Source of the DNA: an uncultured Sphingomonadaceae bacterium
GTDB taxonomy: Bacteria > Pseudomonadota > Alphaproteobacteria > Sphingomonadales > Sphingomonadaceae
Assembly (NCBI GenBank): GCA_947496865.1
Contig: CANMEE010000001.1
Span: 797,501 to 861,500, forward strand
Direction of reading: 5' to 3'
Length of the DNA: 64,000 nucleotides
Positions 46,737 through 54,580 of the stretch are shown one piece after another (position 1 is the stretch's first letter; each line of letters begins with the position of its first letter). Below the pieces are notes generated by a model, which was given only the letters and a program-made list of their open reading frames with translations, was not told the DNA's origin and did not search any database. A program made the position numbers and the translations under genes.

Positions 46737-47151
46737 AAGCAGCGCAAGTAACGGATCAAGCTTCTCCATCATTGGAGACGGCATCGTCATCACCGGTAAT
46801 ATTGAAGCCAAGGTCGACCTGCATATTGACGGTGAGGTCATTGGCGACATTCGATGCCTGTCTCTGGTTCAAGGCCCGTCGAGCAAAATTCAAGGCGCTA
46901 TTATTGCTCAAAATGCCAGCCTATCCGGCGCCGTCGAAGGTTCGATAGAAGCCGGCGATCTGGTGATCAGCTCCAGCGCCCGCATTGGTGGCGACGTTTC
47001 TTACGAAAATGTCACCATCGAACAAGGCGGACATGTCGATGGCAAGTTCAAGCATAAGAGTGCCAAATCGCCGAACCTCGCCAAAACAACCGTCGATATG
47101 GCAAAGAAATCTCCACCATTGGAGCTGACGTCGGGCGATAAGGCCGCTTAA
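46651..47151 (+). CDS. Bactofilin
   Basis: The protein has 166 residues. The start is ATG 46651, with CTGGAGG about 10 nt ahead, lying 86 nt inside the M23 peptidase gene. The first 40 residues are polar and disordered. Residues about 42-135 form the bactofilin beta-helix (SIIGDGIVITGNIEAKVDLHIDGEVIGD-type repeats, seen here as IIGDGIVITGNIE, LHIDGEVIGDI, GAIIAQNASLSGAVEGS and ARIGGDVSYENVTIEQGG). The tail is Lys-rich. Bactofilins polymerise without nucleotide and recruit cell-wall enzymes. The overlap implies strict coupling with the peptidase. Confidence 0.95.
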   Translation: MFSKSKPSQDSEPTHQRSVQKSQAPAVARSSASNGSSFSIIGDGIVITGNIEAKVDLHIDGEVIGDIRCLSLVQGPSSKIQGAIIAQNASLSGAVEGSIEAGDLVISSSARIGGDVSYENVTIEQGGHVDGKFKHKSAKSPNLAKTTVDMAKKSPPLELTSGDKAA

Positions 47152-47196
47152 AGCCTCGCTTTACCGGCGTTTCACAACATCAGAGCATGTCTGATT

Positions 47197-47210
47197 CCAG
47201 CGCACGCTGG
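47197..47210. terminator. Inverted repeat between convergent bactofilin and yifB genes
   Basis: CCAGCG-CA-CGCTGG is a perfect six-base-pair stem in the 132-nt gap between two convergent genes. No T-run follows on either strand, so it is at most a weak or factor-dependent terminator, or a fragment of a dispersed repeat. Confidence 0.35.
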
Positions 47211-47283
47211 CATCTCCTGGACGCTTGTCACTGGCCTTGCCGTCATCCCAATCTTTGCTGCGACTAGGTATACTGGTGGACGA

Positions 47284-48792
47284 CTAACGCCGCGGCGCTT
47301 GCCGCCTATAGCTGAGCGCTTCGGCAACATGGATACGCGCTATCTGCTCCATCCCCGCCAAATCAGCAATGGTACGGGCGACTCTGAGCACTCTGGTATA
47401 ACCGCGCGCCGACAGGCGCATCGCTTCGGCCGCCTGCGCCAATAGCTGCCGCCCCGCTTCATCGGGCGTTGCAAATTTTTCCAGCGGGTCACCATCAATT
47501 TCCGCATTGGTGCGGGCGTCGCAATCCGCATAGCGCTGCCGCTGATGGCCCCGCGCCTCGGCCACGCGGACTGCGACCATGTCTGACCCCTCAGCAGGGG
47601 CCGGCATAGTCAAATCCGCCACAGACAAGGCCTCAACCTCTATATGCAGATCAATCCGATCGAGCAGTGGTCCTGATATTTTCGCTTGATAATCAGCCGC
47701 ACATTTGGGCGCCCGCGAACAGGCCAGGCTTGCATCGCCCAGATGCCCGCAGCGGCAGGGATTCATCGCGGCCACCATCTGAACCCGCGCCGGGAATATG
47801 ACATGGGCATTGGCGCGCGCCACGCTGACTTCGCCTGTTTCGAGCGGTTGTCGCAGCGAATCGAGCACAGCACGCTGAAATTCCGGCAATTCGTCGAGGA
47901 ACAGCACCCCGAGATGGGCCAGACTGACTTCCCCGGGTCGAACTTTTAGACCGCCACCAACCAAAGCAGCCATGGAGGCGCTGTGATGAGGCGCGCGAAA
48001 AGGACGTGCACGGCTCATCTGGCCGCCCTCTAAAGTGCCAGCCACACTGGCGACCATCGAAACTTCCAAAGCTTCGGCTGGTGACAAAGGCGGCAGGATG
48101 CCGGGCAGGCAAGATGCGAGCAGGGATTTTCCCGACCCCGGCGGACCGTTCATCAACAGATTATGCCCGCCAGCGGCCGCGATTTCCAAAGCGCGCTTGG
48201 CCGTTTCCTGTCCCTTCACATCCTTTAAATCCGGGCCATGGTCAGGTTCCGGCGCGGCACCCGCTTCTGGTGGATTTAATATCGATTGGCCTTTGAAATG
48301 ATTGAGCAAGGCGAGCAAATCATGCGGCGCCAAAATCTCTACATCCCCGGCCCAGGCGGCTTCCGGTCCTTGCAAAGCCGGACAGATCAGCCCGAGATTT
48401 TCTCCCGATGCATGAATTGCAGCCAGCAGCACCCCGGGCGTCGTCGCCAATCGCCCATCAAGGGACAATTCCCCGACCACGACATAGCTGGCCAAAGTCT
48501 CGGCATCGATAATCCCCATCGCCCCGAGCAGCGCCAAGGCAATAGGCAGGTCATAATGCGATCCTTCCTTGGGTAAATCGGCAGGCGAAAGATTGATGGT
48601 GATCCGCTTGGGCGGCAGCGACAATCCCAGTGCGGCAATGGCGGCGCGGACGCGCTCCCGGCTTTCACCAACGGCTTTATCGGGCAGCCCCACCACGTTA
48701 AATGCCGGCACGCCGGGAGCAACCTGACATTGCACCTCAACCCCGCGGGCTTCCAGACCCAAATAAGCGACAGTCGAAACCAGCGCTACCAT
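47284..48792 (-). CDS. YifB/ComM-family Mg-chelatase-like AAA+ ATPase
   Basis: The protein has 502 residues from ATG 48792. The frame is open further upstream, but VALVSTVAYLGLEARGVEVQ is the usual family start. The N-terminal ChlI/Lon-like S5 domain (about 15-140) precedes the AAA+ module with Walker A GPPGSGKSLLA and Walker B VLFLDELPEF. A cysteine cluster (NPCRCGHLG, ACSRAPKCAADY) and a C-terminal helical domain (LSARGYTRVLRVARTIADL) follow. Relatives such as ComM are hexameric helicases aiding branch migration in natural transformation. That role is inferred from the family; no competence genes are nearby. Confidence 0.93.
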   Translation of the reverse strand: MVALVSTVAYLGLEARGVEVQCQVAPGVPAFNVVGLPDKAVGESRERVRAAIAALGLSLPPKRITINLSPADLPKEGSHYDLPIALALLGAMGIIDAETLASYVVVGELSLDGRLATTPGVLLAAIHASGENLGLICPALQGPEAAWAGDVEILAPHDLLALLNHFKGQSILNPPEAGAAPEPDHGPDLKDVKGQETAKRALEIAAAGGHNLLMNGPPGSGKSLLASCLPGILPPLSPAEALEVSMVASVAGTLEGGQMSRARPFRAPHHSASMAALVGGGLKVRPGEVSLAHLGVLFLDELPEFQRAVLDSLRQPLETGEVSVARANAHVIFPARVQMVAAMNPCRCGHLGDASLACSRAPKCAADYQAKISGPLLDRIDLHIEVEALSVADLTMPAPAEGSDMVAVRVAEARGHQRQRYADCDARTNAEIDGDPLEKFATPDEAGRQLLAQAAEAMRLSARGYTRVLRVARTIADLAGMEQIARIHVAEALSYRRQAPRR

Positions 48793-48998
48793 GTCATGCC
48801 GCCCATAAGCCCCTCGTTCCATCGCCAGTGGCCCATGAATAGTGACAAGGCGCATAGAAAGAGTCGAGCGCGAACAAGGGCTTGGCCGCAACCGTCAAAA
48901 CGCGATCAACCGGCAGATATCCGAGAGATTTTCAGGTTAATGTCGCGCAAACCATCGGCCTCCACAATTTATCAAGCGCGGTTTGACAGAAGCGGCCG

Positions 48999-49763
48999 AT
49001 GGAGTTGGACATATACCCACAAGCCAGTGCCGAACATATCGGCGCAGAGCAAGGCACGGACGCGCAAGCCGGCCTCGGCCTGTGGGTTTTTCTATTCGCC
49101 CTTTTCGCTTTGTTTCTCTTGCCTGCCGAACCGGCAAATGCATCTGATTCCAGCTACACGGTCATCGAAACATATGAGACGTTCGAATATGATATTGTCG
49201 AACCGGAACAGCAAATATCGCGGTCGGATAGTTGGTCTTCTTCATCAGTATATCCAGCTTATGGGCCGTTTCGGGTGATTTCAGCCGATACTGCAGAAAT
49301 GTCTGGCACGGTGGACAGCTACTCGCCCGCGCTGTTTCAAAAAATGCTGCAACAGCATCCCGGGATCAAACGGATAGAGATGATTGATTGTGATGGCTCT
49401 GTTGACGAATCGGCGAACCTGAACCTCGCCCGGCAAATCCGGCGGGCCGGGATCAATACCCATGTGCCCGCACGCGGGTCCGTACGGTCCGGGGCGGTCG
49501 AACTGTTTCTGGCTGGCGTCAAGCATACTGCCGATAAAGGCGCAGAATTTGTCGTTCATAGCTGGATGGACGAAGACGGGCTGGAAGCGAATGACTATCC
49601 GCCCCATGATCCGGTTCATGCTGAATATCTCAACTATTACGCGGAAATGGGCATACCTGCCGATAAGGCGAAGGCCTTTTATGCGCTGACCAACAGCGTG
49701 CCCTTTTCTCAGCAACTGAAGCTGTCCCGCAACGATCTGGCGCGCTTTCAGCTGTTGCACTAA
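48999..49763 (+). CDS. Predicted periplasmic ClpP-fold-like protein (COG3904-like)
   Basis: The protein has 254 residues. One N-terminal membrane segment (about 27-46, LGLWVFLFALFALFLLPA) sends the rest to the periplasm. An acidic Tyr/Ser-rich linker is followed by a domain with FRVISADTAEMSGTVDSYSP, DGSVDESANLNLARQIRRAG and GSVRSGAVELFLAGVKHTA, then FVVHSWMDEDG. The order of a small-residue Ser motif at the start of a helix and a later His on a strand resembles the ClpP/SppA-like fold of COG3904. The motif Ser in VRSGAVE and the His in VHSW would be the dyad. This is inference from pattern. The rest of the locus gives no clue to the substrate. Confidence 0.7.
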   Translation: MELDIYPQASAEHIGAEQGTDAQAGLGLWVFLFALFALFLLPAEPANASDSSYTVIETYETFEYDIVEPEQQISRSDSWSSSSVYPAYGPFRVISADTAEMSGTVDSYSPALFQKMLQQHPGIKRIEMIDCDGSVDESANLNLARQIRRAGINTHVPARGSVRSGAVELFLAGVKHTADKGAEFVVHSWMDEDGLEANDYPPHDPVHAEYLNYYAEMGIPADKAKAFYALTNSVPFSQQLKLSRNDLARFQLLH

Positions 49764-49915
49764 TTCAGCGATATTGCGATCCTATGACGTGGTGCTGATA
49801 GATGTGCGCTATCCATTCATGCTATATCCATAAAATAAGCCGATAATCGACGAGAAGCACAATTTCTTCGACGGTGCGGCTTGCGGGTCATGCCGCGATG
49901 CATCACATAGAGCGC

Positions 49916-50254
49916 ATGAAAGTGGATATGGACGAGAAACAGGCAAAAAAGCGGTGGCGCTATACATCGGGATCGCGATTCGCACTCTCGGTCCTTGGCT
50001 TTGCCTTGATGCTGTTATCGCCCATTATTGGCGCTATTCCAGGCCCGGGTTTCATCATCATGTTCCCCTTGGGACTGGCGTTGGTGTTACAAAATTCACG
50101 CTGGGGGAAAAAACGCTATGTCGATTTCAAGCGGCGTTTTCCGCAATATGGTCAGTGGACCGACTGGGCCATGCGCCGCAAGCGGCACAAAAAGCTGCCC
50201 GATGATTTTGAACTGCCAATATTTGGCAAGGTCAAAACCAAGTCGGGAAGCTGA
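49916..50254 (+). CDS. Small PGPGW-type membrane protein
   Basis: The protein has 112 residues from ATG 49916; a further ATG at 49928 and an upstream extension are possible. Two membrane segments flank a conserved PGPGFIIMFPLGLALVL element, typical of the small PGPGW-type transmembrane protein family of unknown function. The C-terminal part is strongly basic (KKRYVDFKRRFPQY, MRRKRHKKLP) and should face the cytoplasm. It lies just upstream of the rpmH promoter region, with which it shares no obvious function. Confidence 0.75.
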   Translation: MKVDMDEKQAKKRWRYTSGSRFALSVLGFALMLLSPIIGAIPGPGFIIMFPLGLALVLQNSRWGKKRYVDFKRRFPQYGQWTDWAMRRKRHKKLPDDFELPIFGKVKTKSGS

Positions 50255-50283
50255 TTTTTTTACCTGACGCGGCGGGCTAATGC

Positions 50284-50312
50284 TTGACTTTCTGCGGCTG
50301 CACACTTATCCG
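50284..50312 (+). promoter_or_regulatory. Candidate sigma-70 promoter of rpmH
   Basis: TTGACT (50284-50289), a 17-base spacer and TATCCG (50307-50312) fit an alphaproteobacterial housekeeping promoter. The predicted transcript would begin near 50319, about 65 nt ahead of the rpmH ATG. Confidence 0.5.
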
Positions 50313-50327
50313 CAGCGACAACGAGAT

Positions 50328-50353
50328 GGCCGCAGCTTTTGGCGGCCTTTTTT
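50328..50353 (+). terminator. Intrinsic-terminator-like hairpin in the rpmH leader
   Basis: GGCCGC and GCGGCC form a six-pair GC stem around an eight-base loop, followed directly by six T. It ends 29 nt ahead of the rpmH ATG. It could end read-through from upstream, or, if the promoter at 50284 is right, act as an attenuator or protective 5' hairpin in the leader. Confidence 0.65.
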
Positions 50354-50382
50354 ATCGAAATTTTTTACGTAGGATAAACGCG

Positions 50383-50517
50383 ATGAAGCGCACATTTCAA
50401 CCAAGCTGCCTGGTCCGCAAACGCCGCCATGGTTTCCGCGCCCGCAAAGCGACCGTCGGAGGCCGCAAAGTATTGGCTGCCCGCCGTAACCGTGGCCGCA
50501 AGAAGCTCTCTGCCTAA
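50383..50517 (+). CDS. rpmH: 50S ribosomal protein L34
   Basis: The protein has 44 residues, very basic, with the diagnostic start [20 protein letters not shown] and the end [18 protein letters not shown]. It is a component of the large ribosomal subunit. AGGA stands 8 nt ahead of the ATG. An in-frame upstream extension is rejected because the ATG and ribosome site match the family start exactly. Position 9 is Cys where most homologues carry Asn, Lys or Arg. It heads the conserved rpmH-rnpA-yidD-yidC order. Confidence 0.97.
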   Translation: MKRTFQPSCLVRKRRHGFRARKATVGGRKVLAARRNRGRKKLSA

Positions 50518-50528
50518 GACGGATAAGA

Positions 50529-50597
50529 CCGTTAGTGGTGAGCCTGTCGAACCACGTTTATCCGCAAAACGCCCTTCGACAAGCTCAGGGCTGACGG
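50529..50597. repeat. REP-like inverted doublet between rpmH and rnpA
   Basis: Two 28-nt units in inverted orientation (50529-50556 and 50570-50597) share the core TGAGC-Y-TGTCGAA. Each can fold on its own: the left unit closes with TGG (50536-50538) and CCA (50552-50554), the right with CCC (50572-50574) and GGG (50588-50590). The stem bases differ between the units yet keep pairing. The reading frame of rnpA runs open through the element. Confidence 0.8.
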
Positions 50598-50617
50598 ATT
50601 CTCACAAGCATATTCCA

Positions 50618-50971
50618 GTGATTCGCCCTGAGGTCATCACAAGGCGACCGGATTTTCTCGCCGCGAATCGCGGAAAGCGATTCGTTACGCCCGGTTTTGT
50701 TCTGCTCGCCCATAAACGGCCCACAGACCACCCCATCGCCCCTGACACCATCCGCTATGGTATCACGGTGACCAAAAAAATCGGAAATGCCGCGGCCCGC
50801 AACCGGATGAAGCGCCGGTTTCGCGCGCTGCTGGCCGAATTGCTCCCGCAATATGGCATGGTCGGCGTGGACCATATCATGATTGGCCGCAAAGAAGATA
50901 AGGAACAGGATTTCGCCAAGATGAAAGCAGACCTTGAAAAGGCGCTAAAACATCTCACGAAAAAGCTTTAA
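50618..50971 (+). CDS. rnpA: Ribonuclease P protein component
   Basis: The protein has about 117 residues from GTG 50618. Its core has [45 protein letters not shown] (the RNR motif region) and DHIMIGRKE, which identify the RNase P protein that aids tRNA 5' processing. The frame is open 63 codons further upstream through the end of rpmH and the REP-like doublet. I choose GTG 50618 because the protein then begins just before the conserved region, although no good ribosome site precedes it. CTG or GTG codons further up cannot be excluded. Confidence 0.9.
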   Translation: MIRPEVITRRPDFLAANRGKRFVTPGFVLLAHKRPTDHPIAPDTIRYGITVTKKIGNAAARNRMKRRFRALLAELLPQYGMVGVDHIMIGRKEDKEQDFAKMKADLEKALKHLTKKL

Positions 50972-50976
50972 AAACA

Positions 50977-51189
50977 ATGCTCAAGGCTGTTTTCATCTTC
51001 TTCGTACGCTGCTGGCAATGGGGACCCTCTCGCATTTTGCCGCCCACTTGTCGCTACAGCCCGACTTGTTCCGCTTACGCGATTGAAGCGATCGAAAAAC
51101 ACGGTGCAATTAAGGGTAGCTGGCTGGCCACGAAACGGCTATTGCGCTGTCATCCTTGGGGGGGCTCAGGTTATGACCCGGTTCCTTGA
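50977..51189 (+). CDS. yidD: Membrane protein insertion efficiency factor YidD
   Basis: The protein has 70 residues. The family pattern is complete: an amphipathic N-terminus ([14 protein letters not shown]), the cysteine-rich [18 protein letters not shown], then [17 protein letters not shown] at the end. It is a small membrane-attached factor that assists YidC-dependent insertion. It starts 5 nt after rnpA, and yidC follows after 91 nt. Confidence 0.95.
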   Translation: MLKAVFIFFVRCWQWGPSRILPPTCRYSPTCSAYAIEAIEKHGAIKGSWLATKRLLRCHPWGGSGYDPVP

Positions 51190-51280
51190 AGCCAATATTG
51201 CATTAGGACCAATTGAATAGGGCAGGCACCAGTCTTACGTGGTGCAAAACCGATCTTTAAGCCAGAATTTAGGAAAAACA

Positions 51281-53116
51281 GTGGACGACAAGCGTAATAT
51301 CATCATGGCGGTCTTGCTAACCGGCATCATTCTGTTTGGCTGGCCAGTGCTGATGGAAACATTTTTCCCAGACATGGTGAACAAGAATGAAGCGGTTGAG
51401 CAAGCCGAACAGGCTGCTGTTGGTGCTGGTGGCACCGCGCAGGCTGATGGATCCGCTCCGGCAGTTTCGACCACAACTGGTACCGCCGCAATCGGCACAG
51501 GTGCCGCTGCTGGCGCGATCCGCAAGCTGCCCGTCGTTCTCGCCGAAACCCCCCGCGTTGCCATTGAAACACCGCGCCTCAAAGGTTCGATCAATCTGCA
51601 AGGCGCTCGTTTCGATGACCTGACGCTGACCGATCATACAACGGAGCTATCGAAAGACAGTCCGCCAGTACGCCTCTTCTCACCCACCGGGACGAAAGAC
51701 GCCTATTTCAGTCGCTTTGGCTGGGCCGGAGATGGCGTGACCGTGCCGGACGACAATACGGTCTGGACAGCAGACACAAGCACATTAACACCCGAAACAC
51801 CTGTGACATTAAGCTGGACCAATGACGGCGGCCAAAGCTACGCGATCACATTTTCGGTGGATGAAAATTACCTGATCACGGCGGAACAAAGCGTTACCAA
51901 TCGCGGCGAAAACGCGATTGCGCTCAATCCCTTTGGTATTATCAGCCGGGTCCGCGACCTCGACAATGTGCCACCGGGCGAAGCAGACAGCTGGACCATC
52001 CATATCGGGCCGATGGGCGTCTTTGATGGTATAGCCAATTTCGACACCAATTATGAAGATGTCGATGAAGCAGGGGCAAATGGTATTGCCGCCGACGCCA
52101 CCCAAGGTTGGGTCGGCTTTACCGACAAATATTGGCTCGGAGCCTTGATCCCGGTCAGCACGGCGAAAGTCGAAGCCAAGTTTCGCGCTGGCAGCGGTGA
52201 CATTTATCAAGCGCAAATAGCCCGCGAAAATGCGCAAGTCATTGCGCCCGGCAAAGTGCTGAAAACCACCACGCGTTTGTTCGCAGGCGCCAAGGAAACC
52301 GCGTTGCTCGACACTTATAAAGAGCAATATAATATCACGCTGCTCGATCGCGCGGTCGATTGGGGTTGGTTCTACTGGTTTGAAAAACCGCTTTTCTATC
52401 TACTCGACTGGCTGTTCAAATTTTCCGGCAATTTCGGTGTCGCGATCATCCTGATGACCTTTGTCGTGCGCGGGATCATGTTCCCGATTGCGCAGAAACA
52501 ATTCGCTTCCATGGCCCAAATGCGTGCTGTGCAGCCGAAAATGAAGAAAATTCAGGAAAAGTTTAAGGACGACAAACAGAAGCAGCAGCAGGAAATCATG
52601 AAGCTGTATAAGGACGAGAAGGTGAATCCACTCGCCGGCTGTCTGCCGATCTTCCTGCAAATCCCGATTTTCTTTGCCCTCTATAAAGTGTTGATGCTCT
52701 CGATTGAGATGCGCCATCAACCCTTTGCATTGTGGATCAAGGATCTGTCCGCGCCCGACCCGATGACGCCGGTCAATCTATTCGGTCTGATTCCATTCGA
52801 TCCGCCCAGCTTCCTGGCAGTTGGCATATTGCCGATCCTGATGGGCATTACGATGCATTATCAGTTCAAGCTGAACCCACAGCAGATGGACCCGATGCAG
52901 CAGAAAATTTTCGGCCTGATGCCTTGGATTTTGGTGTTCATCATGGCACCGTTTGCCGCTGGTCTGCAGCTCTACTGGACGGTGTCCAACGTCCTCACCA
53001 TTGCCCAGCAAAAATGGCTCTATTCGCGCCATCCACAGCTGAAAGAACAAATGGCAAAGGATGCTGAGGAAAAGGCCAAGAAAGCCGCGGAAGAAAAAGC
53101 GGCGGAAACAAATTAG
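51281..53116 (+). CDS. yidC: Membrane protein insertase YidC
   Basis: The protein has 611 residues from GTG 51281. AGGA lies 7 nt ahead and the start DDKRNIIMAVLLTGIILFGW is the family start; a GTG at 51239 in frame is less likely. The order is: an N-terminal membrane segment; an Ala/Gly-rich linker; the large periplasmic beta-sandwich (about 65-330); and the conserved insertase core of five membrane segments (from WFYWFEKPLFYLLDWL), with the positively charged C1 loop (QMRAVQPKMKKIQEKFKDDK) and the conserved Arg in FVVRGIMFP. The tail is Lys/Glu-rich. It inserts and folds inner-membrane proteins alone or with SecYEG. Confidence 0.97.
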   Translation: MDDKRNIIMAVLLTGIILFGWPVLMETFFPDMVNKNEAVEQAEQAAVGAGGTAQADGSAPAVSTTTGTAAIGTGAAAGAIRKLPVVLAETPRVAIETPRLKGSINLQGARFDDLTLTDHTTELSKDSPPVRLFSPTGTKDAYFSRFGWAGDGVTVPDDNTVWTADTSTLTPETPVTLSWTNDGGQSYAITFSVDENYLITAEQSVTNRGENAIALNPFGIISRVRDLDNVPPGEADSWTIHIGPMGVFDGIANFDTNYEDVDEAGANGIAADATQGWVGFTDKYWLGALIPVSTAKVEAKFRAGSGDIYQAQIARENAQVIAPGKVLKTTTRLFAGAKETALLDTYKEQYNITLLDRAVDWGWFYWFEKPLFYLLDWLFKFSGNFGVAIILMTFVVRGIMFPIAQKQFASMAQMRAVQPKMKKIQEKFKDDKQKQQQEIMKLYKDEKVNPLAGCLPIFLQIPIFFALYKVLMLSIEMRHQPFALWIKDLSAPDPMTPVNLFGLIPFDPPSFLAVGILPILMGITMHYQFKLNPQQMDPMQQKIFGLMPWILVFIMAPFAAGLQLYWTVSNVLTIAQQKWLYSRHPQLKEQMAKDAEEKAKKAAEEKAAETN

Positions 53117-53141
53117 GCGAGACACGCTCTCTGGATTCGTG

Positions 53142-53213
53142 ATCCTGAACTTGATTCAGGATCCAGAGTGGATGTTACGACCAACAAGCTAGATCCTGAA
53201 TCAAGTTCGGGAT
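53142..53213. repeat. Pair of inverted 21-bp palindromic repeats between yidC and yihA
   Basis: The 21-nt sequence at 53142-53162 (arms ATCCTGAA and TTCAGGAT) recurs as its reverse complement at 53193-53213 with one mismatch. Each copy is itself a hairpin. The first copy is enlarged by outer arms CTCTGGAT and ATCCAGAG around a bulge. It occupies almost the whole gap and may end the yidC transcript or belong to a dispersed repeat family. Confidence 0.75.
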
Positions 53214-53227
53214 GACGGATTGATATA

Positions 53228-53848
53228 ATGAAACCACTGCATCCCAAAATATTCTCCGGGCCGATTAATTTTTTGAAATCGGCGCCGCAACTGCAATTTC
53301 TTCCGGACCCGAGTGTGCCGGAAATTGCCTTTGCCGGCCGGTCTAATGTCGGCAAATCATCGCTGATCAATGCGTTGACGGGCCGCAATAGTCTCGCGCG
53401 GACATCCAACACACCGGGACGGACACAGGAACTTAATTTTTTTGATATTGGCGATCCGCTGATTTTCCGGATTTGCGATATGCCCGGCTATGGCTTTGCC
53501 AAAGCCCCGCCGAAAGTGGTCCAGAAATGGCGCTATTTGATCAATGACTATTTGCGCGGGCGGCAAGTACTCAAGCGTACCTTTGTGCTAATCGACAGCC
53601 GCCACGGGATTAAAAATACCGATGAAGATGTGCTCACAATGCTCGACAAAGCGGCGGTCAGCTACCGGATCGTGATGACCAAGGCAGACAAGGTCAAAGC
53701 CACCGAGCTAGAAGCCACCAAAGAGAAAGTCCTGGCTGCTGCGAAAAAGCATCCCGCGGCCCATCCCGAATTGATTGTCACCTCTTCGGAGAAAAAAGAG
53801 GGTATTGATGCGCTGCGCATGGCCGTTTTGGACGCCGTTCAGATATAG
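53228..53848 (+). CDS. engB: Ribosome biogenesis GTP-binding protein YihA/YsxC
   Basis: The protein has 206 residues. G1 is [10 protein letters not shown], switch I carries the conserved Thr in [13 protein letters not shown]3 is [12 protein letters not shown]4 is TKADK and G5 is TSSEKKEG, the TrmE-Era-EngA-EngB order. It is an essential GTPase for 50S subunit assembly. Its position right behind yidC is conserved in Alphaproteobacteria. The start ATG 53228 follows the palindromic repeat by 14 nt and has no strong ribosome site. Confidence 0.95.
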   Translation: MKPLHPKIFSGPINFLKSAPQLQFLPDPSVPEIAFAGRSNVGKSSLINALTGRNSLARTSNTPGRTQELNFFDIGDPLIFRICDMPGYGFAKAPPKVVQKWRYLINDYLRGRQVLKRTFVLIDSRHGIKNTDEDVLTMLDKAAVSYRIVMTKADKVKATELEATKEKVLAAAKKHPAAHPELIVTSSEKKEGIDALRMAVLDAVQI

Positions 53849-53890
53849 TCTGCATTTGTTACTCGACTTCGCTGGAAACCAGCGGCTAAT

Positions 53891-54571
53891 ATGTCGCCTA
53901 TGAAACTGATAATCGGAAACAAAGCCTATTCCAGCTGGTCGATGCGCGGATGGCTCGCCTGTAAACAATCTGGCCTCTCCTTTGAAGAGCTGACCGTGCC
54001 GCTTTATGGCGAAGACTGGGATGATGTCCGGGAAACCGAGAATTTCGCTCCATCAGGTGGCAAGGTCCCGATCCTATGGGACGGCGAAAGCGTGATCTGG
54101 GACAGCTTGGCCATTATAGACTGGCTCGCTGACAAAACCCATCGCGACCGGTTCTGGCCCAAGGACGAAACAGCACGCGGGATGGCCCGGTCGATGGCAG
54201 CAGAAATGCACAGCGGGTTCATGGCGATACGCAAACAATGCCCGATGAATACCCGCAAACGCTATGAAGGGCTGCAATTCAGTCCCGAAGTGCTACAAGA
54301 TGCCGCCCGGATTATGCAGCTATGGGCCCAGGCCCGTGCCCGCTTTGGTCGCGGCGGACCCTTTCTTTTCGGTACATTCGGCGCAGTCGACATCATGTAT
54401 GCCCCGATTATTTCTCGCTTTCAGACCTATGGCTTTCAGGTCCCCGGCTTTGCGGTATCCTATATGGAGACCATGATGGGCCACGATTGGTTCGTCCAAT
54501 GGATGGAAGCTGCGGAGGAAGAGCCGTGGGTGATTGAACATTTTGACGCGCCAGAAGCGACACAAGGCTGA
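53891..54571 (+). CDS. Glutathione S-transferase family protein
   Basis: The protein has 226 residues; ATG 53900 is an alternative start three codons in. The N-terminal half has the thioredoxin-like pattern with IGNKAYSSWSMRGWLACKQSG, where the Ser pair is the likely glutathione-activating site, then GGKVPILWDGESVIWDSLAI. The C-terminal half is helical (FLFGTFGAVDIMYAPIISRF). This is the YfcF/maleylacetoacetate-isomerase-like type of GST; the substrate is unknown. It stands between yihA and dapE in the same direction, 9 nt before dapE. Confidence 0.88.
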   Translation: MSPMKLIIGNKAYSSWSMRGWLACKQSGLSFEELTVPLYGEDWDDVRETENFAPSGGKVPILWDGESVIWDSLAIIDWLADKTHRDRFWPKDETARGMARSMAAEMHSGFMAIRKQCPMNTRKRYEGLQFSPEVLQDAARIMQLWAQARARFGRGGPFLFGTFGAVDIMYAPIISRFQTYGFQVPGFAVSYMETMMGHDWFVQWMEAAEEEPWVIEHFDAPEATQG

Positions 54572-54580
54572 ACGAAAAAC

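Noticed and set aside
48730..49278. Plus-strand 182-codon frame overlapping the start of the ClpP-fold-like gene
   Set aside because: The composition is non-protein-like (Ser/Arg-rich) and it is out of frame with the signal-anchor protein that has clear domain features.
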